From a bacterium (GTDB lineage Bacteria > 4484-113 > JAFGCY01): 64,000 bases of DNA. The stretch is taken from assembly GCA_020849855.1 (NCBI GenBank), contig JADZFO010000021.1, positions 19,058 through 83,057 on the forward strand, read 5' to 3'. The notes under the pieces were generated by a model, which had not been told where the DNA came from, ran no database searches, and was given only the letters and a program-made list of their open reading frames with translations. This document shows positions 10,276 through 18,032 of this stretch, piece by piece (within the stretch, counting starts at the first letter, position 1; every line of letters starts with the position of its first letter). The translations under genes and the position numbers were made by a program.

Positions 10276-12276
10276 TCAGTCACCCCAGCCCAGCGCAGTG
10301 CGGTAATCAATCAGCCCACCGGACTGGCCATAGCTGGCAGTCACCTGCCGGCCGGCGCTGCTGTCCTTCACCGCGGCGATGACGTTCTGGTAGGCGCGGC
10401 CGGGCTGCTGGGCATAGAGCAGGGCGGCCAGGGCGCTGACCTGCGGGGTGGCCGAGCTGGTGGCGCAGAAACGGTTGGTGTGCTGCACCCAGCCGGCGCC
10501 GCGCGGCGGGAAGGAATAGTCCGGCCAGGCGCGCGGCATCTCATCCTGCGGCAGGTAGGCCAGGTTCGGACAGGGGTAGATGGTGCTGGTGATGATGGCA
10601 TAGCCCGGCGCGGAGACGCAGCGCGGGTCCAGGTTGGAGCCTTCCTGGCGCCACTTGGGCTTGCCCTTCTTGTCCAGCTCTGGCGCAGGGCCCATCCAGG
10701 CCTGGGCCGGGTCGTAGGGCATGCAGGCGCTGACGCCGATGACGTACTTCTCGTCACAGGGACGGTTGCACTCGCCCTGGGCCTCATTGCCGGCGGCGAA
10801 GACATACACGCGGTCGTTGTAGATGATGTCCTGCCAGATCGCGCCGGCGGCCTTGCCCACCAGGGGGCTGACGAGCTTCCATTCCGCCTTGCTGAAATAG
10901 GCCCGCGGCACCGAGGCGCTGACGCTGACCACGCGCAGGTCGCCGTCGTTGCTGATGCGGCCGAGGGGGTCAGTGCTGGCCTGGCCTACCGGGAAGTCCT
11001 GATTGAGGCAGTAGACCAGCTTGATAAAGGCGCTGATCGGGCTCTTGAAGGAGAAGCCCACCATCGCGTAAGTCTTGTCCGAGCGGATGGAGGCCGGCAA
11101 CAGGCGCACGGCGGGTTTGCCGCCGGGGCCGTTGAAGCCTTCGGTGCAGCGGCTGATGATGCCGGCAACTGCCGTGCCATGGCTGGCCGGCTGCTGCTTG
11201 ATCGCGTCGCGCGGCAGGCCGATGCCCACCCGGGCGCTGCGGTCCTCGATTTTCAGGCTGGGTGAAGGACGGTCCTGCCCGGCGGCGATGCGGTAGTTGC
11301 TGTAGTTCGCGTCAATGCTGTTGGGGTGCAGGCGCGCGCTGTAGTCCGGGTGCTCAAAGAGCACGCCGGTGTCGGCAACGCAGACCGTGACCGGCGAGAG
11401 CTCCGGCGCGCCCGCCGCGCGGTAAGCCTCCAGGGCCTGCTGCTGGCCGGTGCCGTGGATGCGGCGGCAGAATGACATGAAGGTTGCGTCCGAGGCCAGT
11501 ACATCAGCCCAGTCCACCAGCGAACCTTCAGGGCGGCAGCGGCGATAATACTCAAAATCGGGGAAGGGTGGCTGCCACTGGGCGCCCCCGGCAATGGAGG
11601 ACTGCTCGGCCCAGGTCTTCAGGCCGCCGTCTAGGGGCCGATAGCGCTGGTCGACGAAGCAGACTCCCTCGCCGTCGCGCAGGCCCGCTGCAAGGCTGGC
11701 ACTGCGCTCGGCCTCGGCCGTCTGCGGCGGCTGTGCCGCAGTCGCCGGCGCAGCGGAGCCGGCTGAGCCGGAGCTCTCAATGGCGGCGCTGTCGGCCCAT
11801 TCCAGCAGCAGGGCGTCAGGGCAGGCCCAGTTAATCCGCGGGTCATCGTTTAGCGCACTGACCAGCTCTGGCAGGTGGCGGCTGGCCAGGGCGGGGGTGC
11901 CGGGCTGCAGTGCGCGCGCCAGCAGGTTCCGCCCGCGCTGCAGGGCAGTCCAGGGCCGCAGCCTCAGCTCGTGATAGGTAAAGCCCTCTTTCGGCGCCAG
12001 CCACTCGAAGCTGAGCTCCAGGCCATACTCGCGCCAGAGCTGCTCACGCTGGGCTGCGCTGAGCCGGGGGGAGGTCTCGACAATAACCCGGTCTTCGAGG
12101 CACTGGATACCGGGATAGCGCTGCGGGTCATAAGCGACCACGCGCGGCTCGGCATCCTGCGAGCTATCCAGCTGTGTATCCAGCGCGCTGCGCCTTGTGC
12201 AGGCGGCCGGCAGCAGCAGGCCCAGCAGGACCAGCGCCAGCAGCAGCCGCCCAGGCAGATTGTGGCTTTTCAGCAT
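10276..12276 (-). CDS. Subtilisin-like (S8) serine protease lipoprotein
   Basis: This 666-residue secreted protease carries the full catalytic triad: D302 in VADTG, H366 in SHGTAVAG and S607 in ATSSATP. The usual GTSMAxP Gly is replaced by Ala, so the serine loop is slightly atypical. The signal peptide runs from MLKSHNLPGRLL to the lipobox LPAAC. Residues about 40-130 could form an inhibitor-like propeptide, then an Ala/Ser-rich linker leads to the protease domain. The start at 12276 is chosen because the signal peptide begins there and TAGTAT sits 7 bp upstream. It is divergent from the membrane protein gene at 12323. Confidence 0.9.
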   Translation of the reverse strand: MLKSHNLPGRLLLALVLLGLLLPAACTRRSALDTQLDSSQDAEPRVVAYDPQRYPGIQCLEDRVIVETSPRLSAAQREQLWREYGLELSFEWLAPKEGFTYHELRLRPWTALQRGRNLLARALQPGTPALASRHLPELVSALNDDPRINWACPDALLLEWADSAAIESSGSAGSAAPATAAQPPQTAEAERSASLAAGLRDGEGVCFVDQRYRPLDGGLKTWAEQSSIAGGAQWQPPFPDFEYYRRCRPEGSLVDWADVLASDATFMSFCRRIHGTGQQQALEAYRAAGAPELSPVTVCVADTGVLFEHPDYSARLHPNSIDANYSNYRIAAGQDRPSPSLKIEDRSARVGIGLPRDAIKQQPASHGTAVAGIISRCTEGFNGPGGKPAVRLLPASIRSDKTYAMVGFSFKSPISAFIKLVYCLNQDFPVGQASTDPLGRISNDGDLRVVSVSASVPRAYFSKAEWKLVSPLVGKAAGAIWQDIIYNDRVYVFAAGNEAQGECNRPCDEKYVIGVSACMPYDPAQAWMGPAPELDKKGKPKWRQEGSNLDPRCVSAPGYAIITSTIYPCPNLAYLPQDEMPRAWPDYSFPPRGAGWVQHTNRFCATSSATPQVSALAALLYAQQPGRAYQNVIAAVKDSSAGRQVTASYGQSGGLIDYRTALGWGD

Positions 12277-12283
12277 CACCCTA

Positions 12284-12289
12284 ATACTA
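12284..12289 (-). promoter_or_regulatory. -10 box TAGTAT of the S8 protease gene
   Basis: On the minus strand TAGTAT lies 7 bp before ATG 12276, in the 46-bp divergent gap, which fits a leaderless transcript. Confidence 0.5.
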
Positions 12290-12311
12290 TCCTGACGCGC
12301 GCCGGTGCTGT

Positions 12312-12317
12312 TAAGAT
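12312..12317 (+). promoter_or_regulatory. -10 box TAAGAT of the 12323 gene
   Basis: TAAGAT lies 5 bp before ATG 12323. The GGAG at 12318-12321 is too close to act as a Shine-Dalgarno site, so leaderless initiation is likely. Confidence 0.5.
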
Positions 12318-12322
12318 GGAGC

Positions 12323-13180
12323 ATGGACCAGGAAAGGGCCGGGCCGCCAGCGCTGGATGACTTCAGCGGCCTTGACCCGTCCAGTCTGGCCCCGGCCGGC
12401 GTGGCACCGCTGGCCAGCGCCATCCGCCAGCGTATTCCCGAGATAATCCGCAGCACCGCCTCCAATGACATGTATCAACTGGGCTCCTTCTGGCTGCTGG
12501 CGCTGGTGCTCTGGGGCCTGGGGGTGGCGGTGCTCAGCGATGGCGACAGCGCTGGCCTGGGCACATATGTGGTGCAGCTGCTGATCACGATCGCGCTGCT
12601 GGTCGGCGGGCCGCTGCTGTGCTGGCGGCGCTACCAGCAGTCCTACGCCCGTCTGCAGGGGCGCTGGGACCGGGCCTACGGCCGCACGGACTACGAGCTG
12701 CGGGCCACCGGCCTGCCGGCGCTGATCGTTGACCTTGATGTCTGGCAGCAGATCCTGGATGCCACGGATGGCAGCCTGCTGGCCGTGGTCTTTGAGCACA
12801 AGGTCAAGGGTGCGGAGGACTGCCTGCTGCACGCCTGCTGCTACTGGCGCGCGCTGCACGAGTACATGTTCGGGGCCGAGCTGGTGCAGTCGCGCAGCGT
12901 CTGGGAAGGGCATCACCTGCGCGCGGAGCTGGGCCGCGGTGGGGGCCAGCGCCATTCCAGCGTCGAGCTCTTCGCCCGTCTGGCCGCCATCTGCGACTAT
13001 TTCAGCGCCGACCTGGAGATAATGCCGGAGCTGAGCGGCTGGCGGGATTACTATGGCGCGCTGCCACTGCATCTGCGGCCGGAGCTGCAGCAGCGCGAGC
13101 ATGAAGCGGCCCGGGCGCAGGCCTGGCTGAAGACGCAGCAGACCCGGGAGGAAGGGCCGGGGCGTGACAGCGGCTGGTAG
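12323..13180 (+). CDS. Two-TM membrane protein, first of a paralogous trio
   Basis: I do not recognise a named family. The protein has 285 residues: a short cytoplasmic start, two TM helices (GSFWLLALVLWGLGVAVL and LLITIALLVGGPLLCW), and a soluble part of about 190 residues. The soluble part contains RWDRAYGRTDYELRATGLPALIVD and ends with FARLAAICDYFSADLEIMPE. The same order, with matching blocks around RWDxxY, a surface acidic helix and ARLAAICDFF, occurs in the gene at 14268 and more weakly at 13217. Signalling or envelope-stress roles would be guesses. Confidence 0.75.
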   Translation: MDQERAGPPALDDFSGLDPSSLAPAGVAPLASAIRQRIPEIIRSTASNDMYQLGSFWLLALVLWGLGVAVLSDGDSAGLGTYVVQLLITIALLVGGPLLCWRRYQQSYARLQGRWDRAYGRTDYELRATGLPALIVDLDVWQQILDATDGSLLAVVFEHKVKGAEDCLLHACCYWRALHEYMFGAELVQSRSVWEGHHLRAELGRGGGQRHSSVELFARLAAICDYFSADLEIMPELSGWRDYYGALPLHLRPELQQREHEAARAQAWLKTQQTREEGPGRDSGW

Positions 13181-13202
13181 CGCGGCGCGGTTCATGGACT
13201 GC

Positions 13203-13208
13203 TAAGAT
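13203..13208 (+). promoter_or_regulatory. -10 box TAAGAT of the 13217 gene
   Basis: TAAGAT lies 8 bp before ATG 13217 with no ribosome site, like its upstream neighbour. Confidence 0.5.
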
Positions 13209-13216
13209 TGCCCCGG

Positions 13217-14014
13217 ATGCCGCGCGCAGCAATCAGCCCGTCCAAGGCCCCGCTCAGCCTGGCCAGCCGCCTGGAGCTGCTCAGCCGCGACTCGCGCCGG
13301 CGCGTCTTAAGCCTGGTCTGGCTTTTCGCACTGCCGGCCGGCAGCCTCCTGGCTGTTTCCTCGCTCATGCTGGTGGCGCTCTTTGGGATGCTGACCAGTT
13401 TCAGCGCCTTCAATTCAGCACTGCTGCCCTACATCACCTTTGCACTGCCGCTGCTGTTCTGGCTGGTCGGCCTGGCTGGCGGAGCCTGGCTCGCCGGCTA
13501 CTGGCTGCGGGGGCGCTTCAGCGCGGCATACCGAACGGGCTGGCAGCAGCTGCAGGAGACCGAGCTGCCGGTGCTGGTGGCTGACGAGGTCTACTCCCTG
13601 TCCCTGCTGGACCTGGTCAAGGACCAGCTCTCCTTCCAGTTCAGCGGCTCACCCCTGCCACGCAGCCTGGAGGACCAGCTGCTGATCGCGGCGGCCTATG
13701 CCTCGGCACTGCGGATCTGCCAGTTCAGCTCAACGGATGCGGGCACGCCGATGCTGCGCGAAGGCGGGCGCGGCTATCTGATGACCAGGGTGCCCTCACG
13801 GGTGCTGCGCGCAGCGGGCTCGGCCAGCTTCTGCCTGCCCTATGTCTCCTGCCTGGGCTACTTCTGGCTGCCCTTTGCCTTCATCCACGCCATGCGCCTG
13901 TGCGAGCTATATGCCGTGCAGGCGGCGATCGCCGACTTCTTCAGTGATACTCCGGAGCGCGCGCTGCAGCCAGACCATTGGCCGACGAAGACCATGCTGG
14001 GCCCGCGCGGATAG
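13217..14014 (+). CDS. Two-TM membrane protein, second of a paralogous trio
   Basis: This 265-residue protein of unknown function has two strongly hydrophobic segments in the first 110 residues (LPAGSLLAVSSLMLVALFGML and LPLLFWLVGLAGGAWLAGYWL). A soluble region follows, with LPVLVADEVYSLSLLDLVKD, SLEDQLLIAAAYASALRI and CELYAVQAAIADFF. These blocks match in order those of the proteins at 12323 (LPALIVDLDVW, EDCLLHACCYWRAL, ARLAAICDYF) and 14268. Unlike those two, it has an extra hydrophobic stretch near FCLPYVSCLGYFWLPFAFI. ATG 13217 is preferred over TTG 13208 because of the -10 spacing. Confidence 0.72.
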   Translation: MPRAAISPSKAPLSLASRLELLSRDSRRRVLSLVWLFALPAGSLLAVSSLMLVALFGMLTSFSAFNSALLPYITFALPLLFWLVGLAGGAWLAGYWLRGRFSAAYRTGWQQLQETELPVLVADEVYSLSLLDLVKDQLSFQFSGSPLPRSLEDQLLIAAAYASALRICQFSSTDAGTPMLREGGRGYLMTRVPSRVLRAAGSASFCLPYVSCLGYFWLPFAFIHAMRLCELYAVQAAIADFFSDTPERALQPDHWPTKTMLGPRG

Positions 14015-14040
14015 CACATCGCCAACCGTCTCGCAGGTAC

Positions 14041-14046
14041 TATCAT
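14041..14046 (+). promoter_or_regulatory. -10 box TATCAT of the 14053 gene
   Basis: TATCAT lies 6 bp before ATG 14053, with no ribosome site between, so the gene is probably leaderless. Confidence 0.55.
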
Positions 14047-14052
14047 TCCGAC

Positions 14053-14271
14053 ATGAGCGTTGCACTAAAGCCTGAATTTCTGCTTGACGAACGCGGCCGC
14101 AAGACCGCTGAGGTAATGGACCTTCGCAGTTTCCGCAGGTTGAAGGCCTGCTTCGAAGACACCGAAGACCGCCAGCAGGTTCTGAGCCTGAAGCAGCGTG
14201 CGCTAAACCTGCGCCCCCATGAGCAGTTCCGGCGCGAGCTTCAGGGCCAGGGACTAAACTTCGCGCCATGA
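14053..14271 (+). CDS. Phd/RelB-like antitoxin-type small protein
   Basis: This 72-residue protein starts MSVALKPEFLLDERGRKTAE, resembling the N-terminus of Phd/YefM-type proteins (FLIDENGKKTAVVLPIEEYE). The following DLRSFRRLKACFEDTEDRQ fits the short helix around a leucine/glutamate-rich segment of that family. In known systems such proteins neutralise a toxin and repress their own operon. No RelE or Doc-type toxin follows. Instead its stop overlaps the start of the membrane protein at 14268 by ATGA, so the two are translationally coupled. The match is short, so the antitoxin call is tentative. Confidence 0.55.
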   Translation: MSVALKPEFLLDERGRKTAEVMDLRSFRRLKACFEDTEDRQQVLSLKQRALNLRPHEQFRRELQGQGLNFAP

Positions 14272-15113
14272 ACCAGAGCGGGCAGCGACAGGAGGGGGGC
14301 GTTCCTGATGCCAACTTGGATCTAGACCGCCGCGCGGACTTGGAAGCAATCCTCGCCCGTGGCTCAAGCTGCTCACAAATGCAGCGCGGTTATGCTGAGG
14401 GTATTGCTCCACGAGCGAGAGCACTCAAAGCATCGATGCCTGACATTGTAAACAGCATTGCTGGTGCTGGCGTGAGAATCCTAACCGTGGCCGCAGCAGG
14501 TTCGCTGGTCTTGTTGCTAGCTGTCCTGGGCGCTGCTATAGGCGAGGGGTACTTTGTATCGGGTCTGCTAGTCTGGCTACTGCTGCTCTGCGTTGTAGCG
14601 TTCGCTTCATTCGCGCCCGCCTGCCGAACCTGGCTCTTTAAACAACGTCTTGGGCCAGTTAAACGACGCTGGGATCATGAGTATCTGCGCACTAGAAAAG
14701 CACTTCGCTCTACCAGTATCTCTGAATTGATTGCGGATCATGACACTTGGATCGTCCTACTCGGCTCGACCAAGAGCACAGGGCTGGGCAGGCTCGCTCC
14801 TCCACAAGTACCCAGCTTCGAAGATGCACTTGTCTATGCAGCCTGGCATTTTGAGTCCTTAGAAGGCTTGGCTGCTGGCCAGCGGGAGCAAGAAGGCAGT
14901 GTGGTATTGCACAGACATATGCAGCTGAATTTCTTCCGTGTTGGCAAGGGCAACAAGTTGGCCTATGCCTCTGATCGAGTTGAACCCTATGCCCGTCTAG
15001 CCGCGATCTGTGACTTCTTCGCGGACGATTTCATTGACCTTGAGGCTGGCTTTGAGTCACCCCGGTTGCAGCGTAGTCTGCCAACTGATGCTGGGTCGCT
15101 GAGGAAAAGCTGA
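14268..15113 (+). CDS. Two-TM membrane protein, third of the trio, coupled to the antitoxin-like gene
   Basis: This 281-residue protein of unknown function has two TM helices at about 60-115 (LTVAAAGSLVLLLAVLGAAI and GLLVWLLLLCVVAFASF). A soluble region follows with RWDHEYLRTRKALRSTSISE, FEDALVYAAWHFESLEGL and YARLAAICDFFADDFIDLE, clearly related to the protein at 12323. Its start codon overlaps the stop of the upstream gene (ATGA, 14268-14271). Base composition is lower in GC than its neighbours: bases 14701-14760 have 28 G+C of 60. This suggests separate acquisition or relaxed selection. Confidence 0.75.
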   Translation: MNQSGQRQEGGVPDANLDLDRRADLEAILARGSSCSQMQRGYAEGIAPRARALKASMPDIVNSIAGAGVRILTVAAAGSLVLLLAVLGAAIGEGYFVSGLLVWLLLLCVVAFASFAPACRTWLFKQRLGPVKRRWDHEYLRTRKALRSTSISELIADHDTWIVLLGSTKSTGLGRLAPPQVPSFEDALVYAAWHFESLEGLAAGQREQEGSVVLHRHMQLNFFRVGKGNKLAYASDRVEPYARLAAICDFFADDFIDLEAGFESPRLQRSLPTDAGSLRKS

Positions 15114-15489
15114 ATCCAGCCCTCTGCTGATCAGATAAGCCGACCGGCCACTGGGTAGAATATCTCCGTCCATGTTTGTGCATGACATACATCTGAGCTC
15201 ACGAAACCTTCGGGTGCCCGGCCGCTGCGCCATGGTACCTGCTTCTGCTTAGTACTTCGTTCTCAACCGCAGACAGAGCCACGCGCCGGCCCGGCACCGA
15301 GATTCCACCCCGACATGCAGAGGCGGAGCTTGCTCGGCCTGATCCGGTGTAGGGGCCGCAGAAATGCGGCCCGTGCACTGGTCTGCGGAATGGGCCGCAT
15401 TTCTGCGGCCCCTACATATAAAATCAGCGCCCGCGTGCAGGCAGAAGCGATCCGGCGAGAAGGCGGCACCCGGCTGATGGAGAAAGACA
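15114..15489. other. Intergenic region before asnS with palindromic element
   Basis: This 376-bp gap holds a TAGAAT box at 15156-15161, a 26-codon ORF at 15172-15252 that I do not accept as a gene, and a 25-bp inverted repeat at 15348-15416. No tRNA or T-box element is visible. The long 5' region may be part of the asnS leader. Confidence 0.5.
15348..15416. repeat. 25-bp perfect inverted repeat, GTAGGGGC family
   Basis: The left arm at 15348-15372 begins TGTAGGGGCCGCAG. The right arm at 15392-15416 is its perfect reverse complement. The loop is 19 nt. The head GTAGGGGC recurs in palindromes at 17050 and 17145, so this looks like a dispersed REP- or MITE-like element rather than a simple terminator. 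Confidence 0.85.
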
Positions 15490-17046
15490 ATGACTGAGAT
15501 TCCGGTAGTCAGGATCAAGAAGATCGGCCCCGAGCATCTGGGCCAGCTTGTACGCATCCGCGGCTGGCTGGCCAACAAGCCCGGCGGCAAGGGCCGCTTC
15601 TTTCTGTGGCTGCGTGACGGCAGCGGCATGATGCAGGCCATTGCGGAGCAGAGCGCTGTTGAGGCGCTGGAGGATGGCGCGCGGATCTGGGCCGACATTG
15701 AACGCATCGGCCTGGAGAGCAGCATCATCGTCGATGGCGAGGTGCGCGCGCATCCCAAGCAGGAAGGCGTCTATGAGCTGGGCCTGACGGGCATCCAGGT
15801 GGTCCAGTGCGTCGGCGAGCAGGGCGAGTACGGGGAGTATCCGATCACCAAGAAGGAGCACGGGGTCGACTTCCTGATGAAGAAGCGGCACCTGTGGATC
15901 CGCGGCAAGCGCCAGAGCGCGATCCTGCGCATCCGCTCCGAGATCCACAAGGCCTGGGCCGACTTTTTCTATGATCGCGGCTTCTACCGCGTCGACACGC
16001 CCATCTTCACCCCCAACGCCTGCGAGGGCACGACCACGCTCTTTGAGGTGGATTACCACGGCGACCAGGTTTACCTCAGCCAGTCCGGCCAGCTTTACAA
16101 CGAGGCAGATATCGGCGCGCTGGGCCAGGTTTACTGCTTCGGCCCGACTTTCCGCGCCGAGAAGTCCAAGACCCGCCGCCACCTGCTGGAGTTCTGGATG
16201 CTGGAGATGGAGGCGGCCTACTACGACTTCGACGCCAACATCAGGTTCCAGGAGGAGATGCTGGCCTTCACCGTCGGGCGTATCCTGGAGCGCTGCCAGC
16301 CGGAGCTGCGGGACCTGGAGCGCGACCCGGCGAAGCTGGAGCCCGCGCTGCAGACGCCTTACCCGCGCCTGCGCTATGGCGATGCGATCCAGTACTGCAA
16401 CGAGTGGCGTGTGGAGAAGATCAGCCAGAGCCTGAAGATCGACGGCGCGAAGGCGATGGAGCTGCTGATGAGCCCCGAGGGTGCGGCCTACAAGGACGAG
16501 ACCTACGACGAGGCGGCGGAGCAGCTGCGCAAGATCCAGGCCTTCCGCTGGGGCGGCGATTTCGGCGCGCCGGATGAGACGGCCATCGGCGCGCGCTATG
16601 ACCGCCCGGTCTTTGTGACCAACTTCCCGACCGAGATCAAGGGTTTCTACTTCAAGCAGGAAGAGCATCCTGACGGCAGCCTGAAGAAGGACCCTGTCTA
16701 TGAGCGCTTCGCCGCCGAAAGCCCGCTGATGATCGAAGCTGGCATGAGCGGACATACGGTGATGGGGGCGGACTGCATCGGCTCCGAGGGCGCCGGCGAG
16801 ATGATTGGCGGCTCCCAGCGCGAGGACAACTTCGCGCGGCTGATGGAGAACATCGAGCACCACAAGCTGCCGATGGACTACTTCCAGTGGTACCTCGACA
16901 CGCGGCGTTATGGCAATGTGCCGCACAGCGGCTTTGGCATCGGGCTCGAGCGCTTCACGGCCTGGGTCTGCGGCGGCTCGGATTCGCCGGTGCACATCCG
17001 CGAGGTCATCACCTTCCCGCGCATGCTGCACCAGTATGAACCCTAG
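15490..17046 (+). CDS. asnS: Asparaginyl-tRNA synthetase
   Basis: This class II aminoacyl-tRNA synthetase charges tRNA-Asn in the cytoplasm. The protein has 518 residues. The N-terminal OB-fold anticodon-binding domain is at about 10-110 (VRIRGWLANKPGGKGRFFLWL). Class II motif 2 is in CFGPTFRAEKSKTRRHLLEF, and motif 3 in SGFGIGLERFTAWV. The AsnRS-specific GEMIGGSQRED separates it from AspRS. It is longer than many AsnRS of about 430-470 residues because of an insertion around 280-350 (KMELLMSPEG region). ATG 15490 follows GGAGAAAG, a good ribosome site, unlike many neighbours. Confidence 0.93.
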   Translation: MTEIPVVRIKKIGPEHLGQLVRIRGWLANKPGGKGRFFLWLRDGSGMMQAIAEQSAVEALEDGARIWADIERIGLESSIIVDGEVRAHPKQEGVYELGLTGIQVVQCVGEQGEYGEYPITKKEHGVDFLMKKRHLWIRGKRQSAILRIRSEIHKAWADFFYDRGFYRVDTPIFTPNACEGTTTLFEVDYHGDQVYLSQSGQLYNEADIGALGQVYCFGPTFRAEKSKTRRHLLEFWMLEMEAAYYDFDANIRFQEEMLAFTVGRILERCQPELRDLERDPAKLEPALQTPYPRLRYGDAIQYCNEWRVEKISQSLKIDGAKAMELLMSPEGAAYKDETYDEAAEQLRKIQAFRWGGDFGAPDETAIGARYDRPVFVTNFPTEIKGFYFKQEEHPDGSLKKDPVYERFAAESPLMIEAGMSGHTVMGADCIGSEGAGEMIGGSQREDNFARLMENIEHHKLPMDYFQWYLDTRRYGNVPHSGFGIGLERFTAWVCGGSDSPVHIREVITFPRMLHQYEP

Positions 17047-17053
17047 GCTGTAG

Positions 17054-17073
17054 GGGCCGAGCATGCTCGGCCC
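17054..17073. repeat. Perfect 20-bp palindrome, GTAGGGGC family
   Basis: GGGCCGAGCATGCTCGGCCC is a perfect palindrome just after asnS and is flanked by TGTAG and ACA. It may act as an asnS terminator hairpin, but no T-run follows. It shares the GTAGGGGC head with the element at 15348. Confidence 0.75.
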
Positions 17074-17078
17074 ACAGA

Positions 17079-17118
17079 TGGCTAATGGCTAAAGGCTAAT
17101 TGCTAATGGCCAATGGCG
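17079..17118 (+). repeat. Short degenerate tandem repeats of GGCTAAT
   Basis: Several imperfect copies of a 7-8 bp unit (GGCTAATG, GGCTAAAG, TGCTAATG) follow each other immediately after the palindrome at 17054. No coding sense is visible. Confidence 0.6.
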
Positions 17119-17148
17119 ATTAGAGCGCGGGTACTTGCGTCAGGGTAG

Positions 17149-17167
17149 GGGCGCGTGGAGCGCGCCC
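17149..17167. repeat. Hairpin GGGCGCG/CGCGCCC preceded by GTAG
   Basis: Seven-base arms flank a 5-nt loop, and the preceding GTAGG gives the same head as the palindromes at 15348 and 17054. Confidence 0.55.
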
Positions 17168-17241
17168 GCGGCGGTAGCTGAGCTATGCCGGCCGGAGCCG
17201 GAGCGCAGGCATCCTGCCAGCATTCCCTTTGCGTCCTTCAA

Positions 17242-17263
17242 GGGCGGGGCACAGTCCCCGCCC
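17242..17263. repeat. Hairpin GGGCGGGG/CCCCGCCC
   Basis: Eight-base perfect arms with a 6-nt loop lie 24 bp before the gene at 17287. It could be a dispersed palindrome or a structured leader. Confidence 0.55.
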
Positions 17264-17286
17264 AGCTTTGATTCAGGGAGTACTTC

Positions 17287-17658
17287 ATGATTGTTGATTC
17301 GATTGAAGAGTACTTGGCGCTCGAGCCGCAGAAATTCCGTGACTGTCGCAGCATGACCCTTGAGTGGGACTCAGACACTGAGAAGGCTAGCAGTTCCCCT
17401 GTGAATTTGGCCATGGAGTATGTTTGCCTCGGCGGAACAAGTCGGTTGCTGCTGACTTTCCGAGGCGTTAGACAGCTCAAGATTCATAGCGCTGAAGTAA
17501 GCATAGTGAAATTCGGATTGTTGGACATAGAACCTGCTAGTGACATGCAGTGGGAAGGGGTCAGCTACTACGTGGCAGAGGTTGAGGACGAGTTGTCCTT
17601 CTATTGCGAGAGTTTTTCTGCTGAATTGCGTCAAAGCCCTGCTCAAAGTCTTAGCTGA
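17287..17658 (+). CDS. Hypothetical protein, 123 residues
   Basis: I do not recognise this protein. It starts MIVDSIEEYLALEPQKFRDC and has no signal peptide or TM helix. Alternating hydrophobic strands (YVCLGGTSRLLLTFRGVRQL, SIVKFGLLDIEPA, SYYVAEVEDELSFYCESF) suggest a small beta-rich fold like many immunity or accessory proteins. AGGGAG at 17275-17280 lies 6 bp before the ATG. Base composition is lower in GC than the surrounding genes, and it is flanked by palindromic repeats, which suggests recent arrival. Confidence 0.65.
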   Translation: MIVDSIEEYLALEPQKFRDCRSMTLEWDSDTEKASSSPVNLAMEYVCLGGTSRLLLTFRGVRQLKIHSAEVSIVKFGLLDIEPASDMQWEGVSYYVAEVEDELSFYCESFSAELRQSPAQSLS

Positions 17659-17714
17659 CCGTCGCTTTCAAGTTATGCGGCCTATGAGCGAATGAGAATT
17701 CCTTTGCGCCCGGT

Positions 17715-17720
17715 TACACT
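17715..17720 (+). promoter_or_regulatory. -10 box TACACT of the hicB-like gene
   Basis: TACACT lies 6 bp before ATG 17727 with no ribosome site, in the leaderless pattern seen elsewhere in the window. Confidence 0.55.
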
Positions 17721-17726
17721 CTGGGC

Positions 17727-17930
17727 ATGAAGTTCATGGTTGAAATCGATGCTCCTGAGGGCGGCTGGATCCACGTGTACTGTCCCTCCTTGCAGGGACA
17801 GACGCGCGAAGAAGCGCTGGAAAATATCCGCGAGGCGATCATGGCCTGGCCTGAGGCGGAAGAGATTGAAGGAGAGCAGATCGCAGCTCGCGATAAGCAT
17901 GAGGTTTCCTTCGTGGAGGTCGCGGGATAG
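17727..17930 (+). CDS. hicB: HicB-like antitoxin
   Basis: This 67-residue protein matches the short HicB fold: MKFMVEIDAPEGGWIHVYCP, then LQGQTREEALENIREAI. In HicAB systems it binds and blocks the HicA mRNA interferase, and longer versions also bind DNA. No C-terminal helix-turn-helix is present, as in other short HicB proteins. A GTG start follows its TAG stop directly and opens a HicA-like reading frame that is truncated. The antitoxin may therefore be an orphan. The leaderless promoter and the absence of other mobile genes give no further hint. Confidence 0.7.
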   Translation: MKFMVEIDAPEGGWIHVYCPSLQGQTREEALENIREAIMAWPEAEEIEGEQIAARDKHEVSFVEVAG

Positions 17931-18032
17931 GTGCCGCCCTTGCCGGTGGTGTCCGGCCTTGAGGCGACGAAGGCTTTCGGGCGCCGTGGCTACCGCTATC
18001 TTCACAACCGCAGCAGCCTGCGCCGCCACTGT
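17931..18032 (+). pseudogene. Truncated HicA-like toxin remnant
   Basis: The frame opens with GTG immediately after the hicB stop and reads PPLPVVSGLEATKAFGRRGY, which fits the HicA N-terminus (LPVVSGxEVxKALxxxGF). After about 33 codons the match ends in RSSLRRH, where HicA normally has the catalytic GSH motif. The reading frame then runs into the 3' end of the opposite gene at 18033. The catalytic His and the C-terminal half are missing, so toxin activity is unlikely. Confidence 0.6.

Noticed and set aside
15172..15252. 26-codon ORF after TAGAAT upstream of asnS, possible leader peptide
   Set aside because: Only one Asn codon and no attenuator-like pair of hairpins; support is too weak.
15424..17064. 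546-codon open frame opposite asnS
   Set aside because: asnS is certain on the plus strand; the antisense frame has no recognisable motif.
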